DNA of 64,000 nt, taken from Paramoeba atlantica. Lineage: Eukaryota > Discosea. The notes under the pieces were generated by a model. It was not told the DNA's origin, did not search any database, and saw nothing but the letters and a program-made list of their open reading frames with translations. The position numbers and the translations under genes were made by a program. Positions 58,101 through 64,000 of the stretch are shown in pieces. The stretch lies in the NCBI GenBank assembly GCA_977017575.1, contig CDRNVI010000063.1:1-64000 (forward strand), in the 5' to 3' direction. Position 1 is the first letter of the stretch. Every line of letters starts with the position of its first letter.

Positions 58101-59368
58101 GCCACCATTGCGGCTACCCCCGCTAACTCGCGGAACCTACGACCCAACAACAGCGTGTTGAGTTTGTCCCGAGCTCGTGGGGGTGGGTGACTACCACTAC
58201 GACCACTACTGCCTTTACACTGTTGTAACGCAGCCGTGAGATCCCGTCGTAGGGTATGGGAGAGGGAGAGGAGAGAGGAGGGGGAGTCAGGAGAAGAATC
58301 ATTAGGATTATGATTACTATGATTCATCATCCTCATTGAGTTGTGAGCGCTATGATGATTTATGTGATGCTCATCTTTAAGAGAGCAAGGATGGGGGGTG
58401 TCATTATGGTTGTGACGGGTGTGATGAGAATGACCCTCATCATTATTTATCATCATCCTCGGGTTGTGAGGGCTGTGATGGGGACCATCATGGTTGTGAG
58501 AGATAGGATGGGAGGAATTGTGATCATTAGGGGAGCTGTGATGAGGAGTATCCTCATCAGGAGAGCTGTGATGAGAAGGGCCCTCATTGTGAGGGTTGTG
58601 ATGAGAATGATTATCATCATCATCATGATGGTGGTGAGGGTTATGATGAAGAGGTAGGGAAGGATGAGGAAGGGGTAGGGTAGGGTCGTGTGGGGGTAGG
58701 TATGGTAGGGGATGGGAGAATGTACGAGTCGTGTCCTCTGAGGGGAGGGAAGTTTCGGGGTGTTGTTGAGGGGATGTGTCATAAGAACGAGAGAGAGGTG
58801 AAAGGAGAGGAGGAAGGCGTCGAGAGGGCCCGATTTGTGAGAGTGTTCCGTGATCCAACGCATCGAGTGCGGCGAGGAGAGCATATAAAGTGTCACAAGG
58901 GGAGGACGGGTACGGCGGGGATGGCAGTGCGGTGGGGGGTGGGGCGTTGAGGTGGGGTGTAGGGGAATCGGGCGTGAGAGGAGGTCTTGTGGCAGACGTC
59001 AGCGTGTCGGTGATCTGTGCCGCATCCTCCCATGCACGAGGCTCGGTAGGATCCTGTGCACGTCTCTTTTTCTTGGTCTCTTGTCGTGATAGAAGCGACA
59101 AGGGGATTGAAGGGATCGAATGCGCCGCGCTCTCACTAGAGATTTCCATGGGTCTGCGCACGGCCGTGGTGGTTACGCCGACTGACCCAAATGGGATGCC
59201 GCGAGATAGGGAGAGATCTTTGCCAATACCAGTTTTAATTTCGGATTGCGGGTTGATCGGAAGCGTAGGGATCTTGGGCGGAGGAGCATCAAGTTTGCAG
59301 TGAAGCGTTTCGTCGAAGGCCACATTTGCAGGAGTGGAATGATCTGGGCGAGACGCAGAAGAGCCCAT
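52181..59368 (-). CDS. Giant MATH-domain, coiled-coil protein, about 2,395 aa
   Basis: I place the start at 59368: the protein then begins MGSSASRP, a good N-myristoylation signal (Gly-2, Ser-6), and the frame upstream adds only 55 unlikely residues. A splice-acceptor-like 'ttatctttcttgtag' lies just upstream. Residues about 180-400 are Pro- then His/Asn/Asp-rich. After a helical region, about 1015-1191 form a MATH (TRAF-like) domain: 'FVVWSVVPG', 'RHYSPDFQYGGVPWSLL', 'HLALYLCQTG', 'FILTLLHVNEGESI', 'DWGFNNVVSLEKLFDPVG', 'SILVDIALMIL'. Coiled coils follow at about 1316-1393 and 1430-1520, then Pro/Ser-rich disorder with a 10-residue repeat and poly-Gln/poly-Pro. 'GAFEHF' occurs twice in the C terminus. 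MATH domains bind peptides in partner proteins, so this is likely a membrane-tethered scaffold. Confidence 0.82.
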   Translation of the reverse strand: MGSSASRPDHSTPANVAFDETLHCKLDAPPPKIPTLPINPQSEIKTGIGKDLSLSRGIPFGSVGVTTTAVRRPMEISSESAAHSIPSIPLSLLSRQETKKKRRAQDPTEPRAWEDAAQITDTLTSATRPPLTPDSPTPHLNAPPPTALPSPPYPSSPCDTLYALLAALDALDHGTLSQIGPSRRLPPLLSPLSRSYDTSPQQHPETSLPSEDTTRTFSHPLPYLPPHDPTLPLPHPSLPLHHNPHHHHDDDDNHSHHNPHNEGPSHHSSPDEDTPHHSSPNDHNSSHPISHNHDGPHHSPHNPRMMINNDEGHSHHTRHNHNDTPHPCSLKDEHHINHHSAHNSMRMMNHSNHNPNDSSPDSPSSLLSLSHTLRRDLTAALQQCKGSSGRSGSHPPPRARDKLNTLLLGRRFRELAGVAAMVAGAREREQRVQQEGQQRKEGRKEPTPIRGASADRAALRDPKVVERKVQWESARGRVSSGPGVSSVLLHGEEEGNGGIKAGVVEDGGRAVLNGEEHAGYLNAMRPTERDLLQHYLAEGNMEETLKLLEAMTRDRVVCGVEHLAGDPGEGVGKPFRTLSKGKAEDFLPSEMLPIGSHAVSASRVDYTRDNTAKCVPTPLEKSLAQISQRFRRPCFEDFVDALPKDFLSLAPSRVLKTATRFDARDLDTDDDQDDAENRSSTNAKEGSVIDKKAQISRIKDTKINDPTSSSADAALQKANEEYARKKQEDYRMFATKKVRDEHGMVRAARGPFPPPCLADHTQDPLAEGRARRSLRGKHTPEEDEETGSNGALTEEEERLQSEDHKSGHSSGSIETQTTGTSEKTDTKGEAAAQLNKAAPLPDVIEPDWRSVMEALSSETLRKVLEVLRPHPTKAQQQQQKKSPSATVAQLIFRLGVEKVIHAMEKQRLLEPLLRPKGTKSCLASRLESDFIPTMEEYPEIRKGIALALLLSQDIHTNANTQDLYERTVVSGLRAGLGSLRPRLLKKVVTEIAAYCKNKYATTDTSSQSSTRAFAPQNGEDPSNLSVDKQVEFVVWSVVPGERVRHKKERLASRRRKRGVGFFLEHAASVFHTGRVCFRLSRVSSLRKNPYRHYSPDFQYGGVPWSLLAMQHKDHLALYLCQTGNVHCKFILTLLHVNEGESIRNEGCQRFQSNSAENDWGFNNVVSLEKLFDPVGGFWDSETDSILVDIALMILDDPVPSPSLKSTVHPDLAPKLTTASQQSAINVGRTTLAPKEALDYTSHEDVFIKDVVSKSVLGSPTLDAKLGPENDLVTKTTTNITRRSVDFSKSKFTSNSVSIRFTGEATPSFTNESSTSELLQTAQANASLLELVEEELAGKEKKWKKKTTRHFKALRSKLYRDQEKERKSFSKDEEEARQKLYDAEKKSLGITKENTVKSKRASKASTFQQSSPEPATKQILVSFNDYGDKSLSCEIKEIQEATSAVRAETAKLTEDLSQLLSEKSTTERKITDIVSQERQTRQKLKLMRSKVARKQAILDDYSVTLRDLENSISHVRAQKESATGETKTKESKRAEPQLLNASTGKALHDTTIEKQDDSSTLSYSRSKSPRSPVPSTPPLLSRSSNKSKRGIKTGETRELRHSETSKKPLTSPGGDEKNGLSLEAESLLHSSGLPDNIAKDAPPLRDVLPTSTFHSPHVTPHTTLSPSALHKTPPGALPPPFPLVAPPLTIHPSQSLPFPSCSSTHEPPPYAPPHISPHPSTRSSPQRPPLPPSLPYPSQALPFPDPSLPHPSSSTLPFLPFPPPTPYGARSHLPYQEIPSPQGVLSQRASPQRVSPQGVPSERAPPQGVPSERVPPQAVPSERVYPQGIPSERVPSQGIPSERVYPQGIPASTTTNMYRIPNANTTPSLPQQQQQQQQPMELPLPPPPPPQTGTFPPPPLYPPHESSSSSTLPSPFPMTPAFPGPMGPHGPPGHGPLPPLQPPPVPPNAYTHVLPTRGGWEKGESGRKERKWETLMNPMALPHPMGPPPTTTTATTTTMSSVAFPFPLPHPHGATLPLGHRREMHEASPMFHESSPHFYEGLTLQTPFIPSTTGGSNPTSPQGVKDYPAAWGESGFSSSGRPALPEPQLNHAKGKNKIRQRLSGVHPSKETFLSFPMTPEVGLGNVYNPLGSSYAPVASSVGKKENRAGRVGSLPKMKGGFIPEVTGTGMPSLEKQSVHPGWDSHPLGEAEQGVNFVPYSTNVLGSNSSHFTQGMGRPLRDSSQIRGGSLPGAFEHFQRQPPSGNTFEENFMLGYSSSPGSYVGSGASPTTLDPFSISFPTEENSEQDEPLNAGEELNPSEYVDAARDASKVLSALKMATLQQDQNNQNGKGIRELGKGSVQPESGAFEHFEPSLSLGELEESGWSPTFSQQGRTADPSLVSILENWSRAQNESTE
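53820..54035 (-). repeat. 30-bp in-frame tandem repeat within the MATH gene
   Basis: About seven copies of a 30-bp unit encode the decapeptide 'QGIPSERVYP' with variants ('QGVPSERVPP', 'QAVPSERVYP', 'QGVLSQRASP'). Because the unit is a multiple of three, copy-number change keeps the frame. It is followed by a Gln run and a Pro run. Confidence 0.9.
58290..58640 (-). repeat. His/Asn/Asp-coding low-complexity region
   Basis: Degenerate 'gatgatgag' and 'atgattatcatc' triplet repeats encode the His-rich segment of the MATH protein at about residues 245-360. The His clusters could bind metal, but this is speculation. The frame stays open. Confidence 0.7.
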
Positions 59369-59929
59369 AAAAGTGATGAACTTGTAGTGGTGATAAGCAA
59401 CTCTACAAGAAAGATAATTTGCACGATAGATCAGATAATATACTAAAGATACATTTTTTTTGATACTTCTTTTTGGGATGAACGACATGAAAAGCAAAAA
59501 AAACTTTTTTAGTCTTCTTGAAGAAGGATTCATACAGTTAAACTGTAGACATTAAGTCAAATAGCCTGAGATCACACAAAATACATGTATGATCCCGTAC
59601 GCGCATACGACGTGTTTGGCTATTCATGTTTACCCATCCGAAACACAATATCCATAGTGTTTCAGGTTGTGCGGTCCAGATCTTGGTATGCAGTGGGGGG
59701 TCACGAAAACGGTGCGGGGTATAAAATTTGTACCGTGCGAGCTCTTGACGTAATTCCTTTGGCATTCAAAAGATCTCGAATTTTTAAGACTACTAGCACC
59801 ATTGTTGCCCCCTCTGAAGCTGGTATGACGTCATGAGAAAAATTTACTGCAAATTTTACCCGAAAATTCTGCAAAAATCAGATTTTTATCATTTTGTATC
59901 ATTTTAGCGCATCAAACTATGAATAAAAA

Positions 59930-60260
59930 CAAAATGGTTTCTATAACTGGTTAAAACGGAAACCAGCGGCTACAGTGATCATGGATAACGCTCAGGGCCA
60001 TAATCATGCTCGACGTATCGGAGAGATATGAGTATTAGCATTCCGGATTGGCCTGCCAAGTCGCCGGATTTAAATTTAATTCAAATTTTTGGAGCATGAT
60101 GGACCACACATAAAATTTACTCTCCGCCCCACAAACCGTAAGGAACTGCAAGCTGCAATTCCAAAAGCGCTTGATTATCTATTATCTGATATAAAAGCAT
60201 CGTATAATAATACTTTGACAAGCTTCCCGTCCCGAATCAGACTTATTTGAGAAAAATGGG
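59930..60260 (+). mobile_element. Tc1/mariner transposase debris
   Basis: Readable pieces: 'VIMDNAQGHNHARRIGE' (the D-N-A...H motif), 'IPDWPAKSPDLNLIQIFW' (the third acidic residue is Gln here) and a tail, 'NCKLQFQKRLI' in one frame or 'KELQAAIPKALDYLLSDI' in another. Two frame changes and a stop are visible. The tail is related to those at 3.4 kb and 14.8 kb. Confidence 0.75.
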
Positions 60261-60550
60261 GGATCAATAAATAAATAGTGAGCAAATCCAAATGTGCAAA
60301 AAAAGACCGTTTTTTACCGACTCACCATTATCACCCAACCTTATACATATATGCCTAAGTAATTATAACGCACCTAGTCTTAAAATTTCGAGATCTGTTG
60401 AATTACTGTCCCCCCCTATTTAGTGTGGAGTGAAATTCGGCAAAATCCAACACTAAATAGGGGGGGGGTAAGAAGTCTCCTTCCCTCAAAAAAAAAACGC
60501 GCCGCTTCGCGCCGTATTGTTTTCAAAATCACGATTGTAAAGGAGTGCCC

Positions 60551-60900
60551 GGTTTACTATACCCCCCGGTATGGTACGAGATCATACATATGGTAGCAGG
60601 TCACAGGTATGGTAAGTTGTTGGGATAAATTTGTAAAAAAGTGATTACCAGCATAAGTTAGTAGTGGATGTTAATAATATCACCAACAAAAAGTCATAGA
60701 AATGAAAAAACGCGATAAATAGTACAGAAAACAGATAAATACTGCTCTGTAGGGTTATGATCTACGTGGACCACCTCGAACAAGAAGTCGATATCATATG
60801 TTGTCTGCCTGAAGAACCAGCGGAGGGTATGCTATCGGCCATGGGTCACGATACCATACCCCCCCGGTGTGGTACCAGGTCACAGGCATGCTAAATAGCA
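60551..60900. mobile_element. MITE-like piece with 'ggtatggta' ends
   Basis: 'actataccccccggtatggt' (60558) and 'gataccatacccccccggtg' (60850) share the layout of the 21.5-22.4 kb element (a short palindrome, then 'aggtcacaggtatggta' in direct orientation). The interior of about 230 bp is A/T-rich and has no gene. Confidence 0.55.
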
Positions 60901-60989
60901 ATAGTAGATAAAATCTTCCATGCCGCAAAAAGAGGAAATCAGAATTGAAATTCGGACGGCGAAATTCGACAAGAGATTTGAGATGCACT

Positions 60990-61190
60990 GAAATCTCTTT
61001 TCCAGCCGCTTCAACGCGGTATTTTACAAAAGAGCGCCTGTAAATCAATCGTTCATGAGCTGATTTTAGAATATGAAGCGGGAAACACGATTCTTGCCAT
61101 CGATTTCAAGAACGCATACAACGCACCACACCGTACAGCGATCGAACAGGCCTATTTCAGTACCCTGTTTTCAAACACTTCTTGTGAATG
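60990..61190 (+). mobile_element. LINE reverse-transcriptase fragment
   Basis: The plus-strand reading 'ACKSIVHELILEYEAGNT' then 'ILAIDFKNAYNAPHRTAI' is the RT stretch around the first catalytic Asp. It differs from the matching part of copy A ('LAQIDLRNAFGSLSHD'). Only about 60 residues remain. Confidence 0.7.
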
Positions 61191-61749
61191 TTCTATCTAG
61201 AATACGGTCAGCCATCAGGGCCCCTTTTCCTTGCCAATAACTGATAAACGGGACCCCCGTTTAGTATTATTTCACTGGGTTGGGGATACAGCTTTATAAA
61301 CTCTGTGGGGCATTAGTATACTAAGTATAAAGGCCTGTGGGTGGACATCTTGCAAAGGGGTATACAGCTATAAAGGCTAGGTCTGACAAGCAAAGTACAT
61401 ATAAAGGAGAACCAAACAAGCGAAAAATGAATACAACCCGCTCACCAAAAATGGGACCAACGTTTATAGAGCTACGAGTCCTGCTTTTTTGTTGATTGCA
61501 AATATCACCATGAATGATTAAAGTAAATCAGTAGAAATAGGTGAACAATCACAAATGACAAGCAAAGATAAGAAAAAAAGTGTTTGGAAAAAACGAATTA
61601 AGCGCCGCTTCGCGGCGCCTATACGCACAGAACCCAAAATTCAACACTAAATAGGGGGGGTTGAGCACTCAACAGTAAATAGGGGGGGACAGTACGTCAA
61701 AAGCTCGCACGGCACAAATTTTATACCCCGCACCGTTTTCGTGACCCCC

Positions 61750-61962
61750 TCTGTATAGTAAAACTCCTCCTAAAGGCCCTCGTCACCAAGTGTTGGCGAC
61801 ACTCTTTCGCAAGCTCTGTGTCCTCGCAGAAGAGCATGTCCAATTTACTCGCCGAGTCTTGGAGACTTCCTCGTGTCCCAATATCTGGGGCAAATAGATA
61901 TGCTTCGAGATAATTATGCTTTTGCGTATGCCACAGGTGGTTGTATTTCAGTTGAGACTCCG
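61750..61962 (-). mobile_element. 3' fragment of a LINE endonuclease domain
   Basis: The minus strand reads 'SQLKYNHLWHTQKHNYLE', 'PDIGTRGSLQDSASKLDM' and 'ELAKECRQHLVTRAFRRS'. It aligns with the last 75 residues of copies A and B ('KYNALLHERR', 'EIGARGGLVASSADINRL', 'AKCRASLSRAAIRSSF'). It is a third, strongly 5'-truncated copy, again in the sense direction of an adjacent LRR gene (62069-62779), and it lies just beyond that gene's 3' end. Confidence 0.8.
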
Positions 61963-62068
61963 AAAAAAGTTTGGAATTAGGATAATAAAAAAATTGGAAT
62001 TGGGATAATAAATTATACTATTTCAAAATTAATATTTGGAATAAAATACGCATGCTTTCATGCTCATA

Positions 62069-62779
62069 CTAAAAATTAGCATGATAGGGATTTACGTCGT
62101 TATAAATCTCAACGCATTTAGGCCTACTACTGTAGAATAGAGTATTTCTACTCAAGCTCAAGACACTAAGGCTCCGTGGAAGCATAGAAAAGTTGACTCT
62201 ACCAGAAAAGAAATTGTATGCTAGCCAAGCGTACTCAATATTTGGAGGAAGTTGCGTAAGATCAATGATCCCATCAAACCGATTGTGTTCTATGTTGAGA
62301 CCGTACAGTTTTGGGGGCAGCCGAGTAAAATCCAGTGCTCCAAAGAAATCCCCTCTAAGATCAGACTCAACAGAAAACTCTTTTAACTCATGCGGGAGTA
62401 CAGAAAAATCAATCATGTCCTGGAGTCGATTGTCTCGCAATTTTCCTCGACGGATACCTTTGCCAATATATAGTTTGACGGTTGAGAGCGGAAGATGGGA
62501 CCAATCAACCCGACCCCTTAGTTCGAAGCCACCCCAAAGTATTTCAAATCCTGCGTCTGTAGTCTGCACTCCGACCCATTCCTTAATAGATTTGTTTGCC
62601 TTCCACGTAGGATGAGGGTTTTGAACGAAGCGGACGAAACGTGAAAGTTCAACCTCAGGAGGAAGATATTGCCCTCGTACCTTCCCCGCTCTGGAAGTAG
62701 AAGTGTCGGCTGCACCTAACATCGTACGGAAGCCAATTATATTCGAGTCACCAGAAAAAGCCATTACGGATAACGTCAT
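62069..62779 (-). CDS. LRR family protein, 236 aa
   Basis: The N terminus 'MTLSVMAFSGDSNIIGF' leads to 'RAGKVRGQYLPPEVELSR', 'NPHPTW' and a cap without Cys ('KEWVGVQT'). The repeats are less regular: 'LRGRVDWSHLP', 'KGIRRGKLRDNRL', 'GDFFGALDFTRLP', 'NRFDGIIDLTQLP', 'NFFSGRVNFSMLP'. The usual C-cap is replaced by 'LSRNTLFYSSRPKCVEIY'. Loss of both caps suggests relaxed constraint, though the frame is open. Confidence 0.82.
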   Translation of the reverse strand: MTLSVMAFSGDSNIIGFRTMLGAADTSTSRAGKVRGQYLPPEVELSRFVRFVQNPHPTWKANKSIKEWVGVQTTDAGFEILWGGFELRGRVDWSHLPLSTVKLYIGKGIRRGKLRDNRLQDMIDFSVLPHELKEFSVESDLRGDFFGALDFTRLPPKLYGLNIEHNRFDGIIDLTQLPPNIEYAWLAYNFFSGRVNFSMLPRSLSVLSLSRNTLFYSSRPKCVEIYNDVNPYHANF

Positions 62780-62837
62780 TAGGGACTGAAAAGTATAATA
62801 TAATATAAAATATAATATAATTTCTTTAATATTTTTT

Positions 62838-63166
62838 TTATGAAAAAATCCGAACTTGGCGGACCCGTCCTGCGGATATGCGGGGGGGTCACCCCCGGGT
62901 AGGGGAGTGAAAAATGCGCGCCAAGACCCCGGCTACCGCTTCTGCGGTTTTTTTTCGAAAAATATTTTTTTCAAAAAACATTTCGTGCGGTATGCCCCCC
63001 CTTAGACCCCCCCCATGGACCCCCCATTTTTTTCAATTCTTTTTTTCAATTTTGGACCACCGGAGCCCCCTTTTATATTTTTTTCTTCTATCATATTACT
63101 GTGTTTCTCTTATTTTTTTGTCAAAAATCGAGGGTAGAGCGGTAGTTATACAACCACCGCAATACC
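62838..63166. repeat. Dispersed repeat of about 330 bp, copy 2
   Basis: This is the partner of 20823-21150, same orientation, with the shared start 'gaaaaaatccgaacttggcg', the 'gggtcacccccgggtagggg' core and the terminal hairpin 'gcggtagttatacaaccacc'. It begins about 60 bp upstream of the 62.8 kb LRR gene's start codon. Confidence 0.85.
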
Positions 63167-63660
63167 ATTGTTAGTAATAGGTGATTGTTAATAATAGATG
63201 AACCCCCTCTTTATGTACATGTACTTTTATATCGTTTTTTAAAAGTTATCATCAAAAGTCCCCAACATGTATCTTATTGATATAAGCCCTCTTTTGTATG
63301 TAACGCGTACATTACTATAAGCAGTCCAAACGAGATATCTCGTATGGGGCACACTTGCTCTCCCCAGGAGAGGCAAACAAATCACCTCCGCCTAGGCATC
63401 GGAGTGCGTGAACTCCGAGCGGTACTCGCTACCGGTAAACGAGCAGAGGGACTTTCCTCGGAGTGCGTGTGAAACTTAAAAATAAGCTTCAGAGACATCA
63501 ACACCTGAAGAAAGTTGTTTCGTCTCGTTGCCTCACTCCGTGCACGTACAAGATAACTTTGACGGGTAACTTTAAGTCGAGCGCACGGAAACAAATTCCG
63601 AGCTCAACTGATGTAATCATGTAGATAAGAATGTGACAAGAATATGACACACGTATTAAA
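63167..63660. other. Gene-free stretch
   Basis: No gene is seen. 'aggcatcggagtgcgtgaac' and 'ctcggagtgcgtg' are short direct repeats at about 63395 and 63457. 'taataggtgattgttaataa' (about 63172) repeats in part. Confidence 0.4.
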
Positions 63661-63689
63661 TAATATTTAATCACCCTCTATTTACTATT

Positions 63690-63830
63690 TAGTACCTTGT
63701 CTCCCTATTTAGTGTTTTTTCTGCTTCGTAGACATTGACGAAACTGCGCCAATTTTTTTCCCTCCCCTACTTAGTGTTGGATTTTGCCCAATTCTACCAA
63801 ACACTAAATAGGGGGGGACGGTATATAAAA
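63690..63830. mobile_element. C/G-run MITE edge
   Basis: 'ctacttagtgttggattttg' and the inverted 'aacactaaatagggggggac' form a fold-back of about 60 bp, ending 'gacggtata'. The sequence is closely related to the ends of the 60.4-61.7 kb element. Confidence 0.65.
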
Positions 63831-64000
63831 ATTTTTCTCTCGACCGAATATTGCGTTGCTGGCTAAAGCCATCTATTACGATGTAAAGAATTTAAGATAC
63901 TGGCGAGGTAGGAGAGAAATAAAGCAAGAAACTCATTGCTTTTTACCGTTAGTTTTTATCATTAGTTTTTTTAGGAATAAATTTCAGTCGTTTTTTGATT

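Larger units (their letters stand above)
60408..61695. mobile_element. Element with TACTGTCCCCCC ends, about 1.3 kb
   Basis: The left end is 'tactgtccccccctatttag' and the right end 'gtaaataggggggggacagt' then 'a'. The ends are flanked by TA as in Tc1/mariner insertion. Extra inverted copies of 'aacactaaataggggggg' stand just inside both ends (about 60450 and 61645), each beside a 'cgccgcttcgc' stretch. The interior holds a MITE-like piece (60551-60900) and LINE debris (about 60990-61190). Confidence 0.7.
59690..61752. mobile_element. Nested Tc1/mariner-type element with about 50-bp inverted ends
   Basis: The left end 59692-59738 'ggggtcacgaaaacggtgcg' onward is repeated in reverse at 61700-61750. 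A second pair, 'agatctcgaatttttaagac' (59767-59787) and 'gtcttaaaatttcgagatct' (60374-60394), suggests a smaller element of about 650 bp inside the left half. The first half holds Tc1-like transposase debris. The second half is taken up by another insertion (60408-61695). Confidence 0.65.

Noticed and set aside
57532-58161. 209-codon plus-strand Pro/Ser-rich frame
   Set aside because: It is the opposite strand of the MATH gene's charged region; its composition is explained by that gene.

Overview
This window looks like nuclear DNA of a protist from the Euglenozoa, most likely a diplonemid or a kinetoplastid. Three observations point there. (1) Every host gene I can support, about 17 of them including broken copies, lies on the minus strand across 64 kb, as expected of a directional, polycistronic gene cluster. 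(2) Three loci carry the 3' half of a spliced-leader-like sequence, acagtttctgtaccttgttg. I compare it from memory with the kinetoplastid and diplonemid spliced leader, whose end reads ACAGTTTCTGTACTTTATTG. (3) Very long genes run without any break (2,441 and about 2,395 codons), while the spaces between genes are full of transposons. The richness in mobile DNA makes a diplonemid-like genome my first guess; this is inference.

Layout. 0-5.4 kb is transposon ground: a hAT-like transposase remnant, an inverted-repeat element, and a 1.9 kb Tc1/mariner-like element stuffed with a 19-bp satellite in both orientations. 5.7-12.7 kb holds one broken and four open leucine-rich-repeat (LRR) genes in tandem. 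13-18.5 kb is a graveyard of Tc1, Merlin/IS1595, RNase H and old retroelement pieces, including a spliced-leader-led chimera. 18.7-20.2 kb is one unknown gene. 20.2-24 kb is repeats. 24-26.7 kb is an LRR gene split by a 5'-truncated LINE. 26.9-29.7 kb is a TMEM245-like membrane protein. 30.4-32 kb has two more LRR genes and 32-33 kb a Tc1 copy. 34-39.4 kb is a third broken LRR gene, split by an apparently whole two-ORF LINE of the restriction-like-endonuclease type. 40.2-43.2 kb has an unknown gene and two LRR genes. 43.4-59.4 kb holds three host genes: a cohesin loader SCC2/NIPBL homologue, a small basic protein and a giant MATH/coiled-coil protein. 59.7-64 kb has nested DNA elements, LINE debris and one more LRR gene.

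How it fits together. The LRR proteins form one local family of 12 members with a fixed plan: N-terminal leader, a conserved 'KVRG..LPQEYELA.FI.NV.NPH.SW' block, a Cys-x-Trp-x-Gly-Val-x-Cys cap, 3-9 repeats of about 21-22 residues ending in LP, and a C-terminal cap 'N..L.GE.D...LP..L.Y....T.I.V'. They are probably secreted or surface proteins. LINEs have entered at least two of these genes in the sense direction. The intact LINE carries a spliced leader at its 5' edge, which suggests that it uses host polycistronic transcription and trans-splicing to make its mRNA.
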